Part shown: in pieces, positions 7,831 to 13,598 of the stretch
Layout: each line of letters starts with the position of its first letter
Position numbering within the stretch: the first letter of the stretch is position 1
Assembly: GCA_025937035.1 (NCBI GenBank)
Contig: JAICSG010000030.1
Span: 1 to 14,090 of the forward strand
DNA length: 14,090 nt
Direction of reading: 5' to 3'
Source of the DNA: Thermoanaerobaculia bacterium
GTDB lineage: Bacteria; Acidobacteriota; Thermoanaerobaculia; Multivoradales; UBA5704
Notes under the pieces: generated by a model
The model's database searches: none
What the model was told of the DNA's origin: nothing
The model's input: only the letters and a program-made list of their open reading frames with translations
Program-made: the position numbers and the translations under genes

Positions 7831-8436
7831 ATGAACAGCAAACATCTATTGGCGGCCTTCGGGGTTGCGTCCGCTCTCCTCGCCGCCGTGCCGGCGACGG
7901 GCTTCGGCGCCGAGGCCCCGCCCGCCGCGAAGGCCGAGGCCAAGCCCGAGGCGAAATCGGACGTGGTCACCGCGAAGGGCAAGGACTACTCCCTGACGGT
8001 CCGCACGCCGGAGGGGTGGCAGGCGGATACCGCGACGGCCAAGCAGTACCATGGCGAAGCTCTGTTCACCCAGAAGGGGGACTCCGGCGCCGGCGCCAAG
8101 ATCCTGCTGGTCGTGCAGCACAAGTTCGACGAGAACACCGGCCTGCTCGTCGACGGCGACGTCGCGAACATCCGCAAGCAGTTCCCGAGCCTGCAACTCG
8201 CCGATCTCGACGTCAAGCACCCCACCTATCCGACCTTTACCAAGACGCTCTCCCAGCCCGGGCAGTTCTTCCAGTACGAGGCCTACATGAACCCCGGCTC
8301 GCTGTATCCCAACGTGCTGTACGTGGGGATGTCCAAGGCCAAGGACCCCGCGACGCCGGCCGAGCTCGCCGCCTACAAGGAGATCGTCCAGTCGCTGAAG
8401 GTGGAGCCGCCCCCGGCGGCGCCGAATCCGCAGTAG
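7831..8436 (+). CDS. Small exported protein of unknown function
   Basis: The protein has 201 residues. The ATG at 7831 is preferred: AAGGA (7822-7826) precedes it by 4 nt and it begins a good signal peptide (MNSKHLLAAF..., hydrophobic to about residue 22, cleavage near GFGA-E at 27). An in-frame TTG at 7804 would add nine residues in front of the signal and has no ribosome site. After the signal comes an Ala/Lys/Glu/Pro-rich linker (28-45), then one compact domain with alternating beta and helix character (KDYSLTVRTPEGWQ; KILLVVQHKF; FFQYEAYMNPG). The layout resembles small periplasmic PsbP/DUF1795-like folds, but I cannot confirm membership. The C-terminus is Pro-rich. There are no cysteines. 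It ends 3 nt before the stop of the convergent MerR-TPR gene, so no separate terminator fits between them. Confidence 0.8.
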   Translation: MNSKHLLAAFGVASALLAAVPATGFGAEAPPAAKAEAKPEAKSDVVTAKGKDYSLTVRTPEGWQADTATAKQYHGEALFTQKGDSGAGAKILLVVQHKFDENTGLLVDGDVANIRKQFPSLQLADLDVKHPTYPTFTKTLSQPGQFFQYEAYMNPGSLYPNVLYVGMSKAKDPATPAELAAYKEIVQSLKVEPPPAAPNPQ

Positions 8437-8439
8437 GGC

Positions 8440-9321
8440 CTACCCCTGAATCAGCGTCCGGTACGTCCGCAGGTGCCGGAAGGCCGCCTCGGGCTGGCCC
8501 AAGCGCTCGTAGAGGCCGGAGAGGTTGTAGTGGGCGTCGGCGAGCTCAGGGTCGATCTCCAGGGCCTTCTCGTACGCCTCGGCGGCCTCGGAAAGCCGGC
8601 CGAGGTCCTGGAGGGCCACGCCGAGATTGAAGGCGGCGGTCTCGTCCTCCGGCCGGGCGGCGAGGGCCAAGCGGTAGTGCCGCTCGGCCTCGGCCGTCTC
8701 CCCCCGCTCGTGGAGGAGCCTGCCGAGGTTCACGTGGGCGTCCGTCAGGCCGGGAGCGGTCTCCAGGGCCCGCCGGTACGCCGCCATCGCCTCCTCGGGT
8801 GAGATCTCCTCCAACTCGCTGCCGCGCTCGAACCAGTCCTCCGCCCCCTCGGGCTCCCCTCCCGGCGCCGTCTCCGGCGTGCGCAAGGGGAGCGTCGAGG
8901 CCTCCCGCGCCAGCTCGGAGAGCTCGAAGTCGAAGACCGCCTGGCCGGATTCGGGATTCCACACGGCGCGGCCGTCGCGCACCACCACGTGATGCCCCTG
9001 GGCCGAGATGCGGACGCCGGTGAGCGGCCGGTCCCCGGGCAGCTGCTCGCGCAGGTTCTGGAGCGCCAGGCGCACCCGCCGCCGCGGGACGCGGGCCGCG
9101 AGCAGCCCCTTGGCGGTGCGCAGGAGGATGAGGTCCTGGAAGGAGAAGTAATACTCGCCGCGCGGCCCCTGCACGGGGGAGAGGAAGCCGGCGCGGACGT
9201 AGGAGCGGACCTGCTCGGCCGAGAGGCCGAGCAGGGCGGCGACGTCCTTGGTCGAGTAGCCGCTGGGCGACGCCGGGCGGTCGAGCTCGCCGGGCTGCTG
9301 GAGAGCGGTAGACCGGTTCAT
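8440..9321 (-). CDS. MerR-type HTH / TPR protein in the Ku operon
   Basis: The protein has 293 residues. Residues 21-92 form a MerR-like winged helix (YSTKDVAALLGLSAEQVRSYVRAGFLSP, then QDLILLRTAKGLLAARVP and a recognition-hinge helix). A middle segment (100-135) has short beta strands (VRISAQGHHVVVRDGRAVWNP). About four TPR units fill 160-290 (for example AAFNLGVALQDLGRLSEAAEAYEKALEIDPE). MerR proteins usually end in a ligand-binding or dimer helix; here TPRs replace it, suggesting protein partners rather than a small-molecule inducer. Its ATG lies 24 nt after the Ku stop on the same strand, so read-through from Ku is likely, yet a TACACT -10 in the gap could give its own leaderless transcript. 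It could regulate the ku/ligD pair or be an unrelated neighbour. Domains are firm, the role is inferred. Confidence 0.87.
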   Translation of the reverse strand: MNRSTALQQPGELDRPASPSGYSTKDVAALLGLSAEQVRSYVRAGFLSPVQGPRGEYYFSFQDLILLRTAKGLLAARVPRRRVRLALQNLREQLPGDRPLTGVRISAQGHHVVVRDGRAVWNPESGQAVFDFELSELAREASTLPLRTPETAPGGEPEGAEDWFERGSELEEISPEEAMAAYRRALETAPGLTDAHVNLGRLLHERGETAEAERHYRLALAARPEDETAAFNLGVALQDLGRLSEAAEAYEKALEIDPELADAHYNLSGLYERLGQPEAAFRHLRTYRTLIQG

Positions 9322-9328
9322 CGCTCTC

Positions 9329-9334
9329 AGTGTA
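9329..9334 (-). promoter_or_regulatory. -10 hexamer (TACACT) before the MerR-TPR gene
   Basis: On the minus strand TACACT ends 7 nt before the ATG at 9321, so transcription would start at about 9322 and the mRNA would be leaderless. A GAGAG run lies between it and the start, but would not be transcribed from this promoter. No -35 is evident. The gene can also be read from Ku. Confidence 0.4.
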
Positions 9335-9345
9335 ACCCGGCGGGC

Positions 9346-10239
9346 TTATCTCTTTGAGCTCTTTCTTTTCGGTGCCTCGGAAATTTCCGCCACGGGCTCG
9401 GCCGCGGTGCGCGCGGAGCGCTTCGCCGGCTTGCGGTCGGCGATCGAGACCGGCTCCGCCGTGGGCTTGGCCGCGGCGAGGCTCGCCTTGAGCGCGGCCA
9501 TCAGATCGATCACCTGCGCCTTCGGCTCCGGCGCCGGCGCGGCGGTGATCTCCTCGCCCTGCACCTTGCGCTCGATCAGCGACCGCACCTGCATGCGCTG
9601 GGTGTCCTCGTAGGTCTCGGGGTGGAACTCGTCGGTGGCGATCTGCTCGATGAGCTGGATGGCCAGCTTGAGCTCCGGCTCCTTGACCTCGGCCGTACCC
9701 ACCGGCACCTCGGAGAACGACCGCAGCTCGTCCGAATAGCGGAGCTGCTGCATGATCAGCCCCTCCTCGAACGGCCGCAACAGCACGAACTGATCCTTGC
9801 CGCGGGCCACGTAGCGGGCCAGCGCCGCCCGGTTCGTCTGCTTCATCGCCTCGGCCAGCAGACGGTAGGGCTTGTCGCCCCCCTTGTCCGGACCGATGTA
9901 GAAGGACTTCTCGTAATAGATCGGATCGACCTGCTCGAGGGGCACGAACTCGGTGATCTCCACCGCATTGGTGGGCTCCGGAACCAGAGCCTTCAGCTCT
10001 TCTTCCGTAAAGAGAACATATTGGCCCTTCGAGTACTCATAACCCTTGACCATATCTTCTCTTCCCACGACCTCGTTGTCGACAGGGCAGATGTATTGTT
10101 GCTTCAATCGGGATCTGCACTTCTTGTGCAGCATGTTAAATTGGATGCCAGCCGCGCTTTCTCCCGTGGAATAAAGCTTCATCGGGATCGTGACGAGGCC
10201 AAATGAGATCATTCCGGAGGCGAAGGGTCGGGCGCTCAT
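9346..10239 (-). CDS. ku: Bacterial Ku, NHEJ DNA-end-binding protein
   Basis: The protein has 297 residues, normal for bacterial Ku, which forms a homodimeric ring on double-strand break ends and recruits LigD. The N-terminus shows the family opening (FASGMISFGLVTIPMKLYS), followed by NMLHKKCRSRLKQQYICP with Cys41 and Cys51 and a KGYEYSKGQYV strand. ARGKDQFVLLRPFEEGLIMQQLRYSDE (145-171) is the conserved core beta/bridge region, and VIDLMAALKASL (243-254) is the typical C-terminal helix. Residues 257-297 are a Lys/Arg/Ala tail, expected to contact DNA. The start at 10239 matches the family N-terminus and sits right behind an extended -10. Codons 1 to about 93 are clearly AT-richer than the rest. 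It is divergent from ligD across 117 nt, with MerR-TPR 24 nt downstream. Confidence 0.97.
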   Translation of the reverse strand: MSARPFASGMISFGLVTIPMKLYSTGESAAGIQFNMLHKKCRSRLKQQYICPVDNEVVGREDMVKGYEYSKGQYVLFTEEELKALVPEPTNAVEITEFVPLEQVDPIYYEKSFYIGPDKGGDKPYRLLAEAMKQTNRAALARYVARGKDQFVLLRPFEEGLIMQQLRYSDELRSFSEVPVGTAEVKEPELKLAIQLIEQIATDEFHPETYEDTQRMQVRSLIERKVQGEEITAAPAPEPKAQVIDLMAALKASLAAAKPTAEPVSIADRKPAKRSARTAAEPVAEISEAPKRKSSKR

Positions 10240-10356
10240 AAGGCGTAATATAACATCGAATCGCTTTGCCGGAGCGTATTTACCAGGAATTGATCACTTC
10301 GAATCACAACGTTCGGTCTCGATATCCATTTAACCTTTCCAGGTGATTTTCCCGCA
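10240..10356. promoter_or_regulatory. AT-rich divergent control region between ku and ligD
   Basis: This 117-nt gap carries the ku extended -10 (10247-10255). Towards ligD there is a weak TAACCT hexamer (10331-10336) and AGGTGA (10341-10346), a ribosome site 10 nt before the TTG start. Short related words occur: TCGAATC twice (near 10256 and 10299), a TGATCA palindrome (10291-10296), and AATCAC/GTGATT as an inverted pair (about 10303-10308 and 10343-10348). They could be operator parts, but none is a strong long palindrome. Confidence 0.45.
10247..10255 (-). promoter_or_regulatory. Extended -10 promoter (TGTTATATT) of ku
   Basis: Read on the minus strand, TG-T-TATATT is an extended -10 motif, which can work without a good -35 (none is seen). 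It ends 7 nt before the ATG, so transcription would begin at 10240 or 10239 and give a leaderless ku mRNA. The surrounding gap 10240-10356 is about half AT. Confidence 0.5.
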
Positions 10357-12306
10357 TTGAAAGCGAGCGTCAAATCACGCAAAGCCGGAACCGGTCCGGA
10401 GCGCGAAATCCGCGCCGAGCTCGCGCGCCTCGGCGCACCCCGGGCGGCGGTCGATCCGGAGGCCCTGCGGCCGATGAAGCCGGAGACCGCCGACCGCCCG
10501 TTCAGCCGTCCGGGCTGGGTCTTCGAGCTCAAGTACGACGGCTTCCGCATGATCGCCGCGGGAGGAGCGGGGGAGGCGCGGCTGTTCTACAAGAGCGGCG
10601 CCGACGCCACCCGGATCTTCCCCGAGCTCGCCCGGGCCGTGGCCGCCCTGCCGTTCCAGGGGGTGATCCTGGACGGCGAGGCCGTGGTGCTCGACGAGCA
10701 GGGGAAGCCCAGCTTCCAGCGTCTGCAGCGGCGGGGGCTGCGCACCCGGCTGGCCGACGTCCAGCACGCCGCCGCGGCGAGCCCCGCCACGCTCTTCGTC
10801 TTCGACCTCCTGGGCTTCGAGGATTTCGACCTCCGGCCGCTGCCGCTCCACGCCCGGCGGGAGATCCTGCGCCGGGTGCTCCCGACCGGCGGGGACTGGC
10901 TCCGCCTCTCCGACGAGATCCCCGAGCGCGGCGAGGACCTCTACGCCGCCGTGGCCGGTATGGGGCTGGAGGGGATCGTCGCCAAGCGGGCCGACTCCCC
11001 CTACCGCGCCGGCTATTCGGCGGACTGGCTGAAGGTACGGGTGGATCAGAGCTCCGACTTCGCCGTGATCGGCTTCGAGAGCCCCTCGGGGCTGCGCCGG
11101 CTCCATCTCGCGGTGCGGGACGGCGACGGGCTGGCCTACGCCGGCACGGTGGGCACCGGCTTCAACCGCGAGGACGACAGGGAGATCCGCGCCCGGCTCG
11201 AGCCCCTCCGCCGCGCCGCGCCGGCCGTGCCGGTGGGCGACGTCCGCGGCGCCGTCTGGGTCGAGCCCGAGATGGTGGTCGAGGTGCGCTACAAGGAATG
11301 GACCGAAGGGGGGAGCCTGCGCCAGCCCGTCTTCCTGCGCGTCCGCGACGACAAGACCGCCGAAGAGTGTTTCCGTCCGGGGGAGGAGCGCGAGGAGGAG
11401 GAGGAGATCGTGGCCGCGGACCCCACGCCCAGAATCAAGCTCACCAACCTCGACAAGGTCTTCTGGCCGGACGAGGGCTACACCAAGGGCGATCTGATCG
11501 ACTACTACCGCGCCGCCGCTCCCTGGATGCTGCCGTTCCTGCGCGACCGCCCGCTGGTGCTCGACCGCTATCCGAACGGCATCACCGGCAAGTCCTTCTT
11601 CCAGAAGAACGCGCCGGAGAAGGCGCCCCCCCAGTTGCGCACGCTCAAGCTCCAGAGCGAGGAGCGGGAGATCGACTACATCCTCTGCGACGACGCCGAC
11701 GGGCTGCTCTATCTGGTGAATCTGGGGGCGATCCCCTTCCACGTCTGGTCGAGCCGGGTGGAAGCGATCGACCGGCCGGACTGGTGCATCCTGGACCTCG
11801 ATCCGAAGACGGCCCCCTTCGCCCACGTGGTGCGCATCGCGCTCGCCATCCGCGAGCTGTGCGAGGAGATCGGGATCACCCCCTACATTAAGACGAGCGG
11901 CGGCAGCGGCCTGCACATCCTGCTTCCCATGGGGAGGCGGCTCACCCACGAGCCGGTCCGCCAATTCGCCGAGCTGCTGGCGGGGGTGATCGTCCGCCGC
12001 CTGCCCGACATCGCGACCACGGCGCGCTCGATCCCGGCCCGCCGCGGCCGGGTCTACGTGGACGCCCTCCAGAACGGCCGCGGCAAGCTCCTGGCCGCTC
12101 CCTACTGCGTCCGCCCCCGCCCCGGCGCCACCGTCTCGACCCCGCTCGACTGGAAAGAGGTCAACAGCAAGCTGGACCCGGGCGCCTTCACCCTGAAGAC
12201 CGTGCCGGAACGGCTCCGCAAGCGGAAGAGCGATCCGCTGCTACCGGTGATGGAGGAGCAGCCGGATCTGGAGCGGGTGGTGGCGGTGCTGTCGGAGAAG
12301 CTGTAG
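10357..12306 (+). CDS. ligD: LigD, ATP-dependent DNA ligase/polymerase (LIG-POL, no PE domain)
   Basis: The protein has 649 residues. The N-terminal ligase domain (about 35-340) has motif I ELKYDGFR with the adenylated Lys59, motif III FVFDLLGFEDFDL (148-159), motif IV EGIVAKR (205-211) and motif V WLKVR (224-228). An acidic linker (EEREEEEE, 343-350) leads to the polymerase/primase domain (about 358-640), with metal-binding Asp480 and Asp482 in LDLDP, SGGSGLH (514-520) and Asp569 in VYVDALQN. It fills gaps and seals ends held by Ku in non-homologous end joining. The 3'-phosphoesterase domain present in Mycobacterium and Pseudomonas LigD is absent. TTG 10357 is the only plausible start codon after the in-frame stop at 10291 and before the ligase domain, and AGGTGA sits 10 nt upstream. 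It is divergent from ku; a GNAT gene follows after 9 nt. Confidence 0.96.
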   Translation: MKASVKSRKAGTGPEREIRAELARLGAPRAAVDPEALRPMKPETADRPFSRPGWVFELKYDGFRMIAAGGAGEARLFYKSGADATRIFPELARAVAALPFQGVILDGEAVVLDEQGKPSFQRLQRRGLRTRLADVQHAAAASPATLFVFDLLGFEDFDLRPLPLHARREILRRVLPTGGDWLRLSDEIPERGEDLYAAVAGMGLEGIVAKRADSPYRAGYSADWLKVRVDQSSDFAVIGFESPSGLRRLHLAVRDGDGLAYAGTVGTGFNREDDREIRARLEPLRRAAPAVPVGDVRGAVWVEPEMVVEVRYKEWTEGGSLRQPVFLRVRDDKTAEECFRPGEEREEEEEIVAADPTPRIKLTNLDKVFWPDEGYTKGDLIDYYRAAAPWMLPFLRDRPLVLDRYPNGITGKSFFQKNAPEKAPPQLRTLKLQSEEREIDYILCDDADGLLYLVNLGAIPFHVWSSRVEAIDRPDWCILDLDPKTAPFAHVVRIALAIRELCEEIGITPYIKTSGGSGLHILLPMGRRLTHEPVRQFAELLAGVIVRRLPDIATTARSIPARRGRVYVDALQNGRGKLLAAPYCVRPRPGATVSTPLDWKEVNSKLDPGAFTLKTVPERLRKRKSDPLLPVMEEQPDLERVVAVLSEKL

Positions 12307-12309
12307 AGT
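12304..12309 (+). promoter_or_regulatory. Possible -10 hexamer (TAGAGT) of the GNAT gene
   Basis: TAGAGT includes the ligD stop codon and is spaced so that transcription would begin exactly at the ATG at 12316. No Shine-Dalgarno separates the two genes. It fits the TAnnnT leaderless pattern of this window but may be chance, since TAG is fixed by the stop codon. Confidence 0.25.
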
Positions 12310-12315
12310 GGCTGA

Positions 12316-12822
12316 ATGATTACCGTGCGCGCCGAAGCCGCGGCAGACATTCCAGCGGTTCATCGGGTCAATGAGCTGGCCTTCGGTCGGCCGGGCGAGG
12401 CGGATCTGGTGGATGCGCTCCGTGCGGCCGCTCGCCCCTATGTCTCGCTCGTCGCCGCCGATGAGGGACAGGTGGTCGGGCACATCTTCTTCAGCCCCGT
12501 CACGCTGGAGGCGGAGGATTCTGCCTGTGCCATCCTGGGTCTCGCACCGATGGCGGTGTTACCTGAGTATCAGCGGCGAGGCATCGGCTCTCAGTTGGTA
12601 CGGGCCGGCCTGGAAGAATGCCGGCGGATCGGCTGCGACGTGGTCGTGGTCTTGGGGCACCCCGAATATTACCCGCGCTTCGGCTTCGTCCCGGCAGGTC
12701 GGAAGGGGCTCCAGTGCGAGTATCCGGTGCCTGACGAAGTGTTCATGGTGGTGGAGCTCAAGTCCGATGCGCTATCGGGGCAGGGCCTGGTGAAATACCG
12801 TCCTGAGTTTCGCGAGGTGTGA
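12316..12822 (+). CDS. GNAT-family N-acetyltransferase, YhbS-like
   Basis: The protein has 168 residues, one complete GNAT domain. Motif A, which grips the acetyl-CoA pyrophosphate, is LAPMAVLPEYQRRGIGSQLV, with the Q-R-R-G-I-G loop at 86-91. The later GHPEYYPRFGF (114-124) and the closing VVELKSDAL are marks of the COG3153/YhbS group of predicted cytoplasmic acetyltransferases. The acceptor (small amine, peptide or protein) is not known for most of the group and cannot be told here. The ATG lies 9 nt after the ligD stop, so it is probably co-transcribed with ligD, though no ribosome site is visible and a leaderless start is possible. Base composition is a little lower in GC than in ligD (36 of 60 G+C at 12541-12600). 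A link to DNA repair is not supported by sequence. Confidence 0.9.
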   Translation: MITVRAEAAADIPAVHRVNELAFGRPGEADLVDALRAAARPYVSLVAADEGQVVGHIFFSPVTLEAEDSACAILGLAPMAVLPEYQRRGIGSQLVRAGLEECRRIGCDVVVVLGHPEYYPRFGFVPAGRKGLQCEYPVPDEVFMVVELKSDALSGQGLVKYRPEFREV

Positions 12823-12908
12823 CCCTGAGATCAAGGCCGGGCTCGCGGCCGTCGAGGCGACTTCACCCGGTACCTTCGCGCGCGCGTAAACCAAAATCCA
12901 TGATGAAG

Positions 12909-12914
12909 AGGAGG
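12909..12914 (+). promoter_or_regulatory. Strong ribosome binding site of the UGA-containing DsbA gene
   Basis: AGGAGG lies 7 nt before the ATG at 12922. It is the best Shine-Dalgarno in the window and fixes the start of the thioredoxin-fold gene upstream of its internal TGA, showing that the region before the TGA is meant to be translated. Confidence 0.8.
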
Positions 12915-12921
12915 ATCGATC

Positions 12922-13575
12922 ATGACGGTTAACGTTCGTGACATCTCCCCTTGGTTGCTCGCTGCGGGGCTCGTCCTCGCCCTCGGCCCGCAATCCTGGG
13001 CGCATGCCCAGATCGGGCGCAAGATCTCCGTGGGGGATTACCCGTCCATGAAGGAGGGCTCGCCTGGGCTCGTCCTCATTGAGGTTTCGGACTTCCAGTG
13101 ACCGTACTGCGGCCAGAGCGCCCGTGAGGTGCTCCCGCAAATCGACGAGAAATTCATTGAGACCGGCAAGGTCGAGCTCGTCTTTCTCGACCTGCCTCTG
13201 CAGATGCATTCGAACGCTTTCAAGGCCGCGGAGGCGGCGGCGTGCGCGGGCGATCAGAAAAAGTTCTGGGAGATGCACAATCTCCTGTTCATCCATCAAC
13301 ATGAGCTGGCTCCGGAGCAGCTTTCAGGGTACGCCCAGACGATCGAGCTGGACCTCCCGGCCTTCCAGAAGTGCCTCTCCAGCGGGCGCCACGAGGGAGA
13401 GATCCGCGGCAGCATCCGACTGGCCAACAGCCTTGGCATCACCGGCACTCCGGCCTACGTGCTCGCGCGCAGAATTCCGGGCGGCGACAAGGTCCAGGTC
13501 CTGGAAATCGTCCATGGCGTGCGGCCGTACGAGGAGCTGGAGAAAAAGATCAACGCTCTTCTGGCCTCGAAGTAG
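12922..13575 (+). CDS. Exported DsbA-like selenoprotein, active site UPYC (in-frame TGA at 13099-13101)
   Basis: Read through the TGA, this is a 217-residue thioredoxin-fold protein of the DsbA/Thioredoxin_4 type. A signal peptide (hydrophobic 11-22, cleavage near AHA-Q at 29) exports it. Then come VLIEVSDFQ-U60-PYC63, the usual 'DFxCPYC' active site with TGA in place of the first Cys codon, the helical insert (AFKAAEAAACAGDQKKFWEMHNLLF, 99-123) and the cis-Pro loop GTPAY (175-179). Everything on both sides is in frame and family-like, and the TGA is the only stop. Selenocysteine at the attacking Cys is known in DsbA-like selenoproteins. A hairpin follows the TGA at 13108-13139. It would catalyse thiol-disulfide exchange in the periplasm. 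Alternatives are a nonsense mutation or a sequencing error. A start at GTG 13129 would lack the signal and the active site. DUF1330 follows after 23 nt. Confidence 0.85.
13108..13139 (+). promoter_or_regulatory. Candidate bacterial SECIS hairpin after the Sec UGA
   Basis: Six nt after the TGA, TGCGG (13108-13112) pairs with CCGCA (13135-13139). After a 3-nt bulge (CCA), GAGCGCC (13116-13122) pairs with GGTGCTC (13128-13134), one pair being G-U. The loop is CGUGA. The upper stem begins 14 nt after the UGA, close to the roughly 11-nt spacing in E. coli fdhF, and the loop contains G residues, as SelB binding needs. The bulged U of the E. coli element is not obvious, but bSECIS sequences vary widely. 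It lies within coding sequence. Confidence 0.6.
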
Positions 13576-13598
13576 GCGCAGCTCGAGTGGAGGGGAGA

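Noticed and set aside
10375..11964. 529-codon open frame antisense to ligD
   Set aside because: Shadow of the ligD codon pattern; ligD motifs on the plus strand are complete.
12823..12921. A clear promoter before the DsbA-like gene
   Set aside because: TTCACC (12862-12867) and TAAACC (12887-12892) have a 19-nt spacer and poor matches, too weak to list; read-through from the GNAT gene is possible.
13129..13575. A stand-alone gene starting at GTG 13129
   Set aside because: It has no ribosome site and would begin inside the thioredoxin fold, without signal peptide or active site. The intact in-frame part upstream of the TGA with AGGAGG before ATG 12922 explains the locus better.
12922..13575. 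Simple pseudogene broken by a nonsense codon
   Set aside because: The only stop is at the catalytic Cys codon, the classic selenocysteine position, and no other decay is visible. It remains the main alternative until Sec machinery is checked.
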